DNA from: Clostridiales bacterium
GTDB taxonomy: Bacteria > Bacillota > Clostridia > Oscillospirales > CAG-272
Direction: 5' to 3'
Assembly: GCA_016288155.1 (NCBI GenBank)
Contig: JAEEYP010000114.1
Location: forward strand, 1 to 46,905
DNA length: 46,905 nt
Shown: positions 1 through 7,591 of the stretch, in pieces
Position numbering within the stretch: position 1 is the stretch's first letter
Layout: every line of letters begins with the position of its first letter
Position numbers and translations under genes: made by a program
Notes under the pieces: generated by a model
Told to the model about the DNA's origin: nothing
Database searches by the model: none
What the model saw: only the letters and a program-made list of their open reading frames with translations

Positions 1-13
1 CTCCCGCCGCACG

Positions 14-140
14 ATATTTGCCTCTGCTGTCAAGCGCTTCCGCTGCCTCTCCGTTGTTTTGTTACCAAACACCCTATGCCCATAACACCAATGGGGGGGC
101 TTGGGGGCTATGCCCCCAACCGCTGCACGCCCGTCAGCGG
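14..140 (-). repeat. Intergenic repeat core, copy 1 (inverted)
   Basis: Read on the minus strand it starts CCGCTGAC, passes through the hairpin TTGGGGGCATAGCCCCCAA and ends GGCAAATAT. It matches copies at 572-697, 802-928 and 995-1120 over most of its length, with scattered substitutions. Similarity extends outward to about 190. It is the only copy in this orientation and forms the left arm of a large inverted repeat with copy 2. Confidence 0.85.
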
Positions 141-197
141 GTGTCAGACGCCGAAGCCCCGGGGGTGGCCGGAGGGGGCGGAAGCCCCCTTGGCGAG

Positions 198-237
198 AGT
201 GGATCCATAAGGAGAGGAGCCGGGCTCCTCTCCTTAT
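198..237 (+). repeat. 40-bp hairpin inverted repeat, left arm
   Basis: This is the exact reverse complement of 423-462. It begins AGTGGATCCATAAGG and is itself a near-palindrome: ATAAGGAGAGGAGC pairs with GCTCCTCTCCTTAT around a CGGG centre. A diverged third copy is at 3168-3204. Two perfect 40-bp arms around a 185-bp centre look like the ends of a small non-autonomous element or a recombined palindrome. Confidence 0.9.
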
Positions 238-422
238 GACAGAAGTCTTGAAGCAGTGATCTGAATTCGTGATTTGATCCTGACTTCAATACTTGTTCAA
301 TACTTGACAGCAGAAAGAAAAGAATGCTTGACGGAAAACCATCAAGCATCGTATCGTGCGTCACCGATCGGCGCGCCTTTATGAACCTTTATGAAAGCAT
401 AAATTCATGCTTTCTTTATTTC

Positions 423-462
423 ATAAGGAGAGGAGCCCGGCTCCTCTCCTTATGGATCCACT
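423..462 (-). repeat. 40-bp hairpin inverted repeat, right arm
   Basis: Perfect inverted partner of 198-237, ending in GGATCCACT. Beyond it the two flanks remain alignable at lower identity, so the inverted symmetry runs into repeat copies 1 and 2. The centre (238-422) has two further hairpins: ATGCTTGACGG pairing with CCATCAAGCAT near 324-349 (one G-T pair), and GAAAGCAT pairing with ATGCTTTC near 393-414. Confidence 0.9.
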
Positions 463-497
463 CCCGCCCGGGGGCTCTGCCCCCACGGGCTCCCCCG

Positions 498-555
498 CCA
501 AAGGGGGACCTCGTCTCGTGGGGCTGAAGCCCCGGTCCCCCTTTGGAATCCCCGG
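498..555 (+). repeat. Direct repeat block before repeat core 2
   Basis: A block starting CCAAAGGGGGACC and including GGGGCTGAAGCCCC recurs almost unchanged at 728-785 before core 3. It shows that cores 2 and 3 arose by tandem duplication of a ~230-bp unit. Confidence 0.85.
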
Positions 556-571
556 CGGCGGATACAGATAC

Positions 572-697
572 CCGCTGACGGATATGCAGCGGTTGGGGGC
601 ATAGCCCCCAAGCCCCCCATTGGTATTATGGGCGAGGGACATTCGGTAACTGAACAACGGAGAGAAAGCGGGAGCGCTTGGCAGCGGAGGAAAATAT
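572..697 (+). repeat. Intergenic repeat core, copy 2
   Basis: Same core as copies 1, 3 and 4, from CCGCTGAC to AAATAT. It is preceded at 498-555 by a block with the hairpin GGGGCTGAAGCCCC that is repeated almost exactly before copy 3 (728-785), so the repeat unit of copies 2 and 3 is about 230 bp. Confidence 0.85.
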
Positions 698-801
698 AGT
701 TAGCCGAAGACGCGGGGGCTCCGCCGCCAAAGGGGGGACCTCGTCTCGTGGGGCTGAAGCCCCGGTCCCCCTTTGGAATCCCCGGCTTCGGCATCCGATA
801 C

Positions 802-928
802 CCGCTGACAGATGTACAGCGGTTGGGGGCATAGCCCCCAAGCCCCCCCATTAGGGTCATGGGCGAGGGGCGTTTGGTAACGGAACAACGGAGAGGCAGC
901 GGGAACGTTAGACAGCAGAGGCAAATAT
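802..928 (+). repeat. Intergenic repeat core, copy 3
   Basis: In tandem with copy 2 (230-bp period) and sharing its upstream block at 728-785. It contains the hairpin TTGGGGGCATAGCCCCCAA and ends GGCAAATAT. Confidence 0.85.
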
Positions 929-994
929 AGTTAGCCGAAGGCGCGAGGGCTTACGCCCCCCTCCGACCATCCCCGGAGCTTCGGCGTCCGACAT

Positions 995-1120
995 CCGCTG
1001 ACGGGCGGGAGGCGGTTGGGGGCATAGCCCCCAAGCCCCCCATTGGTGTTATGGGCGAGGGGCGTTTGGTAACGGAACAACGGGGAGAAAGCGGGAGCGC
1101 TGGAAAGCGGAGGCAAATAT
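995..1120 (+). repeat. Intergenic repeat core, copy 4
   Basis: Third copy in the same orientation, 193 bp after copy 3. It lacks the upstream block shared by copies 2 and 3. It lies just past the 3' end of the hydrolase gene, whose stop codon is at 1149-1151. Confidence 0.85.
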
Positions 1121-1148
1121 GGTTTGCCGCGGCGCGGGAAGTTTCCCG

Positions 1149-2981
1149 TCAGTTTGACGGAACGGTGATCCTGTATTCCTCCGTATCGAGATCGACCTCG
1201 ATCACCGTCCCGTCGGAGTAGGTCGTCCGCTGGCGGCGGAGATCGCCGTCGATGAACTCATGCCGGAGCATCTCACAGTACGCGAGCCGGCCGGCCGAGG
1301 CGCACGCCGCCTTCACCGCCGCGACCGTCTCCTCCGACGCCGTGATCGGGCAGTAGACCGGGCCGCCGTTCAGGATCGCGTGCGTGTACGCGCAGTCAGT
1401 CCCCGGAATGCCCCAGCCGCCCTTCCGCCCCGGCAGACCGATCCACGGGATGACGACGCAGTCGTGATAGACGAGACCCAGCAGCGGGATCGGGATCCCG
1501 ACGGAGACCGCGTCCGACGCGCCGAGGTTCGAGGTGAAATACGGCGCGTGGTGGCAGAGCACCTGAGACGGCAGGATGCAGTCGAGGATCTCCTCCGAGG
1601 AGGGGATGATGCCGCGGTCCGTCAGGATGTCGAGACAGCGGCAGCGGTTCTGCGCGCACTGCTCCCGCGTCACCGGATGCTCCTTCGAGAAGCATTCGTC
1701 CATCCCGACGACGGAGAAGACGTCGAGATAGGAGGCGTCGATGCGGATGCCGAGCCGTTCAAACTCCGCGTAGTTGCGGCGGACGTAGTCGATCGCCCGC
1801 GCCGAGCAGAGATACGAGTGCGGTCCGCCGTACCAGATGGAGCAGAAGGGGTGCGATCCGTCCCCGTTCAGGATCGCCTCGTCAAAGGAGAAGTCCGGAC
1901 CGTCGTAGTAGTAATCGCGGTACTGATCGTGGATGCCGAAGATGTACCCGAGCTCGCGGCAGGTCTCGGAGAGACGGCGCATCCCGTCCGCGCCGCCCGC
2001 TCCCTCGTGCGGCGGGAAGGGCGAGGGATGCAGGTTGTCGTAGCCGTGGGCTCCCCATCCGTCGAAATGAGTATAGCCCTTCTCCAGCCCCTTCGCGCGG
2101 AGCGCGCGCAGCTGCTCCGCCCGCGTGTCGAAGGAGGTATAATAATCGTTTTTCGCCGGATCGTCCTTGCTGTAGTAATCGCTCCCCGGCGAGATGTGGG
2201 TGGCGATCCCCTCGTGGATCACCGCGCAGCCGACGAGCCGCTCGACCGCCGGATTGCGGGCGGCCTTCTCCCGCAGCGTCACGAGCCGTCCGCGCTCGCG
2301 CACGTAGGCGCGGTAACATTTTGCGATCACGTTGTAGTCGCACGCCTCCCGGAAGCGGAAAAGCATCCGGCGGGCGTAGCGCATCTCGGCGAGCGACGGG
2401 ATCCAGAGCGGGATAACCCGGTCGCCGTCCAGCGCGTATTTCGCGTCGTAGGGCGTGTCGAAGATCGCCGCGTAGCCGGTGCCGTCCCGGACCTGTCCGT
2501 AGAGCGGCATGTACGCGTCGCGCTCGAGAACCTGCCCGGTGGCGAGGCGGATCGTCTGCCCGGCGGGGACGAGCGTCCCCTGCATCCGCGGAAGCACGGT
2601 GTAGCCGTGCCCCGGCTCCGCCCCGAAATCAAACGGCGCGGGAAATGAGACGGCTTCGATCTCGCCCGGCGCGTCGCCTTCGACGAGGACGGAGAAAATC
2701 ACGTCGCCCGTCGTCCGCTCCAGCGTGACGTGCGTCGTCACGGTGACGGACGAGCCGTCAAAGCCGGCGTAGACCGCGCGGATGCCGTCGTAAGTCCCAC
2801 TCTTCGTTACCTCTTCGGACGCGGGCGAGGGGAACGGCACGGTCCGCCCTCCGGCGAAGCGGAGATACGGCGCTTCGGTCATGCGCCAGACGGCGCCGCC
2901 GGGCAGGGTGACGGCGTACCGGCAAATCGAAGGATCGCCGGTCAGGGTCAGGATGCGGTTCTCGATGCGGTATTCGGCCAT
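1149..2981 (-). CDS. Putative glycoside hydrolase, DUF5696-like
   Basis: A 610-residue protein without an obvious signal peptide. The first ~230 residues look like a beta-sandwich domain. The middle looks like a TIM-barrel hydrolase: residues about 300-480 carry HFDGWGAHGYDNLHPSP, a GIHDQYRDYY segment and IDASYLDVFS, acid-rich strands typical of carbohydrate-active barrels such as the GH101-like/DUF5696 group. The start is supported by AGGAGG seven bases upstream of the ATG and by a promoter at 3043-3070. It is a single-gene unit. Its neighbours (solute-binding lipoprotein, AraC regulator, fucosidase) place it in sugar use. The family call is by sequence feel only; the substrate is unknown. 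Confidence 0.6.
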   Translation of the reverse strand: MAEYRIENRILTLTGDPSICRYAVTLPGGAVWRMTEAPYLRFAGGRTVPFPSPASEEVTKSGTYDGIRAVYAGFDGSSVTVTTHVTLERTTGDVIFSVLVEGDAPGEIEAVSFPAPFDFGAEPGHGYTVLPRMQGTLVPAGQTIRLATGQVLERDAYMPLYGQVRDGTGYAAIFDTPYDAKYALDGDRVIPLWIPSLAEMRYARRMLFRFREACDYNVIAKCYRAYVRERGRLVTLREKAARNPAVERLVGCAVIHEGIATHISPGSDYYSKDDPAKNDYYTSFDTRAEQLRALRAKGLEKGYTHFDGWGAHGYDNLHPSPFPPHEGAGGADGMRRLSETCRELGYIFGIHDQYRDYYYDGPDFSFDEAILNGDGSHPFCSIWYGGPHSYLCSARAIDYVRRNYAEFERLGIRIDASYLDVFSVVGMDECFSKEHPVTREQCAQNRCRCLDILTDRGIIPSSEEILDCILPSQVLCHHAPYFTSNLGASDAVSVGIPIPLLGLVYHDCVVIPWIGLPGRKGGWGIPGTDCAYTHAILNGGPVYCPITASEETVAAVKAACASAGRLAYCEMLRHEFIDGDLRRQRTTYSDGTVIEVDLDTEEYRITVPSN

Positions 2982-3042
2982 GGCGTGCCTCCTGATGCGT
3001 TCGTATTTTCAGTTTGGGATAATGACAACCATTCCCGACCTT

Positions 3043-3070
3043 ATTATATCATCTTCTCCGGATTTGTCAA
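3043..3070 (-). promoter_or_regulatory. Sigma-A promoter of the DUF5696-like gene
   Basis: On the minus strand TTGACA (3070-3065), a 16-bp spacer and TATAAT (3048-3043) precede the gene, leaving a leader of about 55 bases. Both boxes are at consensus. Confidence 0.8.
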
Positions 3071-3174
3071 GCGTCTCCGGCGCGCTCGCCGTTCATCTGC
3101 CGTCCGGGCGCCGGACGGTCTCTCGTCCCGGCCTCCGACGTCCTCGATACGGCGCCCTTGGCGGAAGCGGATCC

Positions 3175-3204
3175 AAAAAGGAGAGGAGCCGAACTCCTCT
3201 CCTT
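3175..3204 (-). terminator. Hairpin terminator of the dispersed repeat family
   Basis: On the minus strand AAGGAGAGGAG pairs with CTCCTCTCCTT around a five-base loop and is followed by further Ts. It lies 166 bp past the solute-binding protein stop codon, so it could end that transcript. The same hairpin with a GGATCC flank occurs twice at 198-237 and 423-462. Confidence 0.6.
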
Positions 3205-3266
3205 ATACAATACGGACGGCGTGATGAACGGGATATGCCGGATGCTTCCGCTCATGCCCGACGGTT

Positions 3267-3312
3267 TTCGTCCTCCTTCACACCGCCCCATACGCGGCCG
3301 CGCCGTCCGCGC
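3267..3312 (-). pseudogene. Copy of the 3' end of an XRE regulator gene
   Basis: 46 bp match 5780-5825 with one mismatch. Read on the minus strand it encodes RADGAAAYGAV and a TGA stop, against RGADGAVAYGAV and TGA at the end of the XRE gene. No further similarity to that gene continues upstream, so this is a tail fragment left by duplication or deletion. Confidence 0.75.
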
Positions 3313-3369
3313 GGATCGGATCCTGAAGATGGGCATCGTGTTCCCGCCGCAAGACACTCTCCTGATATT

Positions 3370-4863
3370 TCAATTCTCATGCTGGGCGCGCCCGGCATCC
3401 ATCATGTCGTCGACCATTTCCTGGATCTTACTCCGGAGATCTCCCGCCGCCGCCCACGTGCTGGCAAAATCGGTGGAGCCGCGGAGCAGGAGCTTTCTTG
3501 TGGTTCCGATGAGCCCCCGGTCGAGAAAATAGGAAAAATCGTACGTCCGGCTGTCCACGATGATGTCGAGCATTTGCGCCGTTTCCGGATCGCGCGACAG
3601 CTTATGCTTCAGGATCGATTGGTAATAGGCGGGCCGCATGTACTGCAGAGAGGCGACAGCCATGGCTTCGAGGATCGCCGCCTGCCGCCCGTCGTCACCG
3701 ACGTGCGTCAGCGGGACCGTAAGGATCGGGGAGGCGTTGCCGACGTGCGTGATATACCGTCCCTGCTCCTCGTCGAACATGGGATACGGGATCACGCCGA
3801 AGTCCGCCTTCATCTCCCGGAGCAGCTCCAGATTCCGGAGGATGATCGCATAGATGAAGATCTTGTTTTCCTGAAAATAGGTGAGTCCTTCGTACAGGTC
3901 GATCTCCGGGTACACGTTGTCGCCGGTCAGGAACGGCGCCAGTTTGTCGAAGAACTCCTGCGTCCGCTCCATGTCGACGTTGAACTCGAAGCGGCCGTCC
4001 CCGTCGATGCGGTCGTGCAGCAGATCGCAGGAATAGAACCAGTTGTTGTTCATGGAGTGTTTATCCTGCACGTATCCGAACAGATCGTCCCCGACGTCCA
4101 GCCATCCGTCGCCGTCCAGATCGCCGGAGACCGCCCCGGCGATCTCCATGAACTTGTCCAACGTCCACTTTCCCTCGCGCACGAGCGCGTAGATGTCCTC
4201 GATATTGTAGTTTTCCGCGATCTCCTTGTTGTAGCACATGGCGAGCGTGTCGTCGATCTCCGAGACGAGGATGCTGCCGCTCATGAGAAAACTGTACCCC
4301 GCGGCGCTGAGCTTTTCGGCTGCCTCCTGATTCCACCATGCTTTCGAGTAATCGATGTCCAGAAGGTTCCAGTCTCTCAGCTTTCCTCCGATCGCCAGAT
4401 GCATCGCCGGTCCCTTGTACGGACCGCCGAGATCGCAGATATCGTCGCCGCCGAGCACGGCCTGCGAGATAACCTTATCCGGTTCCTTGACCGGCGTGAC
4501 GCCGACTCTTACGTTCAGCCGCTCCGACAGAAAGAGGTTGCGGCGCCACACCGCTTCATGCAGCGGTTCGGCCTCTTCCTCCTCCACCCACATCTCCTCG
4601 ACGAACCGCGTCGTCCCGTTGACGCCCTGCTCGATGGCAAGATATACGAATTCATATCCGTCAAAATCCTGCTGAGGGATGCGGTCTGTCAGTAGGCCGG
4701 ATGGATCGAGCGGATCCTCTTCCGTCTGTGCGGCGGCAGTCGCCGGCGTTTCCTCCGCCGGCGCCGTATCGGTTTCCGTGGCTGTTTCCCGCCCGGTGCA
4801 GGCGGCAAACAGGATCGAAAAGGAAATCCATAATATCCACAGGATCAAGAGCGGTCTTTTCAT
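3370..4863 (-). CDS. ABC-type extracellular solute-binding lipoprotein
   Basis: A 497-residue secreted lipoprotein. The signal peptide ends in LFAAC with Cys22 as the lipidation site, followed by a Thr/Glu/Ala-rich linker to about residue 55. The rest resembles large clostridial family-1-type sugar-binding proteins (DFDGYEFVYLA near the start, then WTLDKFMEIAGAVSGDLDGDGW around residue 215). That segment has a DxDxDGxxD pattern that could bind calcium. The chosen ATG has AAGGAG nine bases upstream; an in-frame ATG further upstream would lie inside the promoter region. It is divergent from an AraC regulator, the usual arrangement for a sugar uptake regulon. No permease or ATPase gene is nearby, so its partners are elsewhere, or it acts as a sensor. 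The ligand is unknown. Confidence 0.85.
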   Translation of the reverse strand: MKRPLLILWILWISFSILFAACTGRETATETDTAPAEETPATAAAQTEEDPLDPSGLLTDRIPQQDFDGYEFVYLAIEQGVNGTTRFVEEMWVEEEEAEPLHEAVWRRNLFLSERLNVRVGVTPVKEPDKVISQAVLGGDDICDLGGPYKGPAMHLAIGGKLRDWNLLDIDYSKAWWNQEAAEKLSAAGYSFLMSGSILVSEIDDTLAMCYNKEIAENYNIEDIYALVREGKWTLDKFMEIAGAVSGDLDGDGWLDVGDDLFGYVQDKHSMNNNWFYSCDLLHDRIDGDGRFEFNVDMERTQEFFDKLAPFLTGDNVYPEIDLYEGLTYFQENKIFIYAIILRNLELLREMKADFGVIPYPMFDEEQGRYITHVGNASPILTVPLTHVGDDGRQAAILEAMAVASLQYMRPAYYQSILKHKLSRDPETAQMLDIIVDSRTYDFSYFLDRGLIGTTRKLLLRGSTDFASTWAAAGDLRSKIQEMVDDMMDAGRAQHEN

Positions 4864-4913
4864 TTTCCGTTTCTCCTTGCCCACGACGCAGTAAAGACAC
4901 TTCTTCCGCTTAC

Positions 4914-4942
4914 ATTGTACAGTACGATCCTTCATAAAACAA
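4914..4942 (-). promoter_or_regulatory. Promoter of the solute-binding protein gene
   Basis: On the minus strand TTGTTT (4942-4937), 17-bp spacer, TACAAT (4919-4914). Its -35 box directly abuts the -35 box of the divergent AraC promoter at 4943-4948, so the two cannot easily be occupied together. Confidence 0.6.
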
Positions 4943-4971
4943 TGGACATTTCTGCAAATCAGATGTATAAT
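4943..4971 (+). promoter_or_regulatory. Promoter of the first AraC regulator gene
   Basis: TGGACA (4943-4948), 17-bp spacer, TATAAT (4966-4971). The expected transcript starts near 4978, about 22 bases before the ATG, leaving room for little more than the ribosome binding site. Confidence 0.75.
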
Positions 4972-4999
4972 ACTATAAAACAGGCGGGGAGGGGACGTA

Positions 5000-5779
5000 A
5001 TGGACGTACAGAAAGCGGAAATCGCGTATTTTTTCCGGGACGGGAATACTTTTCGGGAACCGTTCACTCACGTAAAGGTCCTGCCGTGGCTGTCCGTCGT
5101 ACAGGCGCTCGAGGGAGAATACGAGATCCGCCTCGGCGGGGGACCGGCCTTTTGTACGGGGGAAGGCGGCTTCTTTATCGCGCCGGCCGGCGTGCAGCAG
5201 ATCATCATGCATCATCCCGATCCGGCATCCGGCATCATGCGGGCGCGGTGGATCTTTTTGGACGTCACGCTGAACGGCGGCGTCCCGTTCGACGAGGCGT
5301 ACGATTTCCCCGTGATTTTGCCGGATGCGCAGCGGAAGCGGATGAACGCGGCGTTCGAGTCGCTGTTCGGCAGCCAAACCTTCTGGGACCGTACTGCCGA
5401 CGTTTACCGCGCGCTTGGGATCCTGACGGAGACCGCCTCCGAGAAGGCGGGCGGCGACGACGCGATGCGGCGTGTCTGGAAATACGTACAGCAGCATTAC
5501 GCCGAGGAGCTGCGCGTCGGGGAGCTCGCGCGGCTTGCGCACATGTCGGAATCCGGCTTCTACGCCGCCTTCCGCCGCGCCTTCGGCGCTTCGCCAATCG
5601 CCTATCTGCAGAAACTCCGACTGTCGCTCGCGGCGGAGAAGCTGAAAACAACGAACGAGCGGGTCGCGGATATCGCCGCATCGGTCGGCATCCGTGACCC
5701 GCTGTACTTCAATAAACTGTTTCACAAAATGTACCGTACCTCGCCCGGCGCTTACCGCGCCGCGGGCTCCGGCACCTGA
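5000..5779 (+). CDS. AraC family transcriptional regulator
   Basis: A 259-residue regulator. Residues 1-130 form a cupin-like ligand-sensing half (PAFCTGEGGFFIAPAGVQQI). Residues about 155-255 are the double helix-turn-helix AraC DNA-binding domain (VGELARLAHMSESGFYAAFR, then VADIAASVGIRDPLYFNKLF and the terminal TSPGAYR). The start follows GGGAGGGGACGTA. The gene is divergent from the solute-binding protein gene through back-to-back promoters, so it likely controls that gene in response to a sugar. Its stop codon is 11 bp from the stop of the convergent XRE gene, with no hairpin between them. Confidence 0.92.
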   Translation: MDVQKAEIAYFFRDGNTFREPFTHVKVLPWLSVVQALEGEYEIRLGGGPAFCTGEGGFFIAPAGVQQIIMHHPDPASGIMRARWIFLDVTLNGGVPFDEAYDFPVILPDAQRKRMNAAFESLFGSQTFWDRTADVYRALGILTETASEKAGGDDAMRRVWKYVQQHYAEELRVGELARLAHMSESGFYAAFRRAFGASPIAYLQKLRLSLAAEKLKTTNERVADIAASVGIRDPLYFNKLFHKMYRTSPGAYRAAGSGT

Positions 5780-5790
5780 TTCGTCCTCCT

Positions 5791-7335
5791 TCACACCGCC
5801 CCATACGCGACCGCGCCGTCCGCGCCGCGCGTCAGCAGCTTGGCGTCCGCGTTCTCCGCGTCCAGCTCGATCAACTTCTTCTTCACGACCTCCGGCAGCG
5901 GGATGAGGTCCCCGCCGATCTCGACGGCGGCCGCGCGGATCACGCGCGTGTTCCCCTCCCGCCGCATCCGAGCGAATTTCTCCTCGATGTCCGCCGCGTC
6001 GTCCCAGATCACGTACGCGCCGACGCCCGCGACGACGAGCGCGCACGCCCATTTTTTGTCCGTGACGAATTCGTCGGTGCGGCGTCGGATGGAGTCCATG
6101 AGGAAGAGCAGGTTGTCCGTCTCCTCAATGAGCGCGGCCGCCTTCGCGCGCGCCGCCAGCGCGGCGTACCGCGCGTCCTTTGCGACCTTCGCAAATCCTG
6201 TCCAGCCGAATCTCTCCTGATCGGCGTACCGCAGAATGTCGCAGAAATTTCCCGCGAAGACCGTCTCCCCGCCGAAGCCCTCCATGTCGCGGATGATCTT
6301 CGGATCCTTCTCCAAAAAGCCGACGGGCGTCTGATACGAAAGCTCCATAAACACCGACGACGCGATCATGCCGCTGAACTCCGTGATCTGATAATAGACT
6401 TTCTTCTTCGTTACGGCGGACAGCGCGCCGAAGCGCGGGGAGCCGTAACTCAGGACCGTCCCGTCCGGGAGCGAGAGAAGATTCTCAAGGAGCGCGACGG
6501 CGTCGCCGAGGACGGAAAAGCCCTCGTCCGTCTCATCCAGCATAAAGCAGTGGTTGGCGAGGCGGAGCATCACGTTCAGCTTCACGTTGATCCACATATC
6601 GGGATTTGTGCGGTCCGGAGAGCCGGACAGGCGCCCGATGAGCGAGAGCACGTCCCGGCAGCCGTCCCACGACGCCTCGGAATCGCCGTCGATCTTCTCC
6701 GACAGAAAATACAGACTCTGTGTCAGCTCTTCCATGCGCATTTTCTGCCGGACGCCCTTCTGCTTGTCCCATTCCTTGCGCGTCATATACCGGAAATCCA
6801 GAAGATGGACCCGCCGCATGTCGTACCGGGAGGCGTTCTTTATAATGAAATCGTTCGCCCGCTCCTCGTCCGGCTCGCACCGGAGATAGGAAAAGATCAT
6901 GTTCTCCCGCCACAGAGGATCACCGCAGTGCTCGAGCGCGTCGTCCACGATCTCCCGCATCTCGCCGAAGCACTCCGGCAGGTACGTCATCTCATACACC
7001 ATGCCGTTCGTGACCGACCATTCCTCGGGGAACTCGGCGTGTTCTTTTCGGAGAAGTGCCAGCCGCTGAGTGCGATCCGTGAGCGTGCGCAATTCATTTG
7101 TGTATTCGTCCATGCGGCGCTCTTTTTCCTTGCTCGACACGCCGAGCAGCGCGTCCACGCTCACGCCGAAGAATCCGGCGATCACCGGGAGCATTTCGAC
7201 GTCCGGGTACGCCGCGCCCGTCTCGTAGCGGCTGATCGCCTGCACGGAGAGCGACAGCTTCTGCGCGAGCTCGTCCTGCGTCAGGTCCTTCTCCCGCCGC
7301 AGCGCTTTCAGGTTCTTTCCGAATGTCAACGTCAT
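5791..7335 (-). CDS. XRE-type transcriptional regulator with large C-terminal domain
   Basis: A 514-residue protein. Residues 1-65 are a classic XRE/Cro helix-turn-helix (FGKNLKALRREKDLTQDELAQ, then SVQAISRYETGAAYPDVEML). The remaining ~440 residues are rich in acidic and helical segments and resemble the long uncharacterised tails of many clostridial XRE proteins, perhaps TPR-like helices that sense a partner or peptide. AGGAG lies a few bases before the ATG. The gene has a good promoter at 7523-7551 and a long palindromic leader that could hold its own operator. The last 45 bp are duplicated at 3267-3312. The target is unknown. Confidence 0.85.
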   Translation of the reverse strand: MTLTFGKNLKALRREKDLTQDELAQKLSLSVQAISRYETGAAYPDVEMLPVIAGFFGVSVDALLGVSSKEKERRMDEYTNELRTLTDRTQRLALLRKEHAEFPEEWSVTNGMVYEMTYLPECFGEMREIVDDALEHCGDPLWRENMIFSYLRCEPDEERANDFIIKNASRYDMRRVHLLDFRYMTRKEWDKQKGVRQKMRMEELTQSLYFLSEKIDGDSEASWDGCRDVLSLIGRLSGSPDRTNPDMWINVKLNVMLRLANHCFMLDETDEGFSVLGDAVALLENLLSLPDGTVLSYGSPRFGALSAVTKKKVYYQITEFSGMIASSVFMELSYQTPVGFLEKDPKIIRDMEGFGGETVFAGNFCDILRYADQERFGWTGFAKVAKDARYAALAARAKAAALIEETDNLLFLMDSIRRRTDEFVTDKKWACALVVAGVGAYVIWDDAADIEEKFARMRREGNTRVIRAAAVEIGGDLIPLPEVVKKKLIELDAENADAKLLTRGADGAVAYGAV

Positions 7336-7407
7336 CGTTTTTCTCTCCTTTTGTGATGTGATCCCAGATAAAACGGCGCCTGTGTTATCTGTGTACTTGG
7401 ATACGGA

Positions 7408-7483
7408 AAGTACGTTGGAATTGCCGGTATTCCGCGAAGCGGAACCGCGGGGCTATGCCCACGCGGCGGCAATTCACGTACTT
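7408..7483. promoter_or_regulatory. Large inverted repeat in the XRE gene leader
   Basis: AAGTACGT plus GAATTGCCG (7408-7426) pair with CGGCAATTC plus ACGTACTT (7467-7483), interrupted by two unpaired bases. A second pair, GTACTTG near 7394 and CAAGTAC near 7516, nests around it, and GTCTGA/TCAGAC forms a small hairpin at 7490-7505. It lies between the promoter and the XRE start codon, so it may be an autoregulatory operator or a leader RNA structure. Confidence 0.6.
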
Positions 7484-7522
7484 GCCACTGTCTGAAAAGT
7501 CAGACTTTCTGCATGCAAGTAC

Positions 7523-7551
7523 AGTATAACACAAGCGCACGTTTATGTAAA
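7523..7551 (-). promoter_or_regulatory. Promoter of the XRE regulator gene
   Basis: On the minus strand TTTACA (7551-7546), 17-bp spacer, TATACT (7528-7523), giving a leader of about 180 bases. A TCTCT/AGAGA inverted repeat lies just upstream at 7554-7566. Confidence 0.7.
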
Positions 7552-7591
7552 CATCTCTGTTAGAGAGATTAATTCCCGATACGCGAGAACC

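Larger units (their letters stand above)
1..1148. other. Gene-free repeat-rich region
   Basis: No convincing gene is present. The reading frames here come from GC-rich repeats with no codon structure or ribosome binding site. The region holds four copies of a ~130-bp repeat core (one inverted, three in the same orientation), two perfect 40-bp inverted hairpin repeats, and an AT-richer centre at 238-422 with further small hairpins. It ends 8-30 bp before the stop codon of the leftward hydrolase gene. No transposase or integrase is visible, so these look like non-autonomous intergenic elements. Confidence 0.8.
2982..3369. other. Gene-free interval between hydrolase and solute-binding protein genes
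   Basis: This 388-bp interval holds the hydrolase promoter (3043-3070), a hairpin of the dispersed GGAGAGGAG family that can terminate leftward transcription (3175-3204), and a 46-bp copy of the 3' end of the XRE regulator gene (3267-3312). No intact gene is visible. Confidence 0.75.

Noticed and set aside
1-1148. CRISPR array
   Set aside because: The repeats are long (~130 bp cores), few, unevenly spaced and partly inverted; there are no short regular repeats with unique spacers and no cas genes.
1-1148. Insertion sequence
   Set aside because: There are perfect 40-bp inverted repeats but no transposase frame between or near them.
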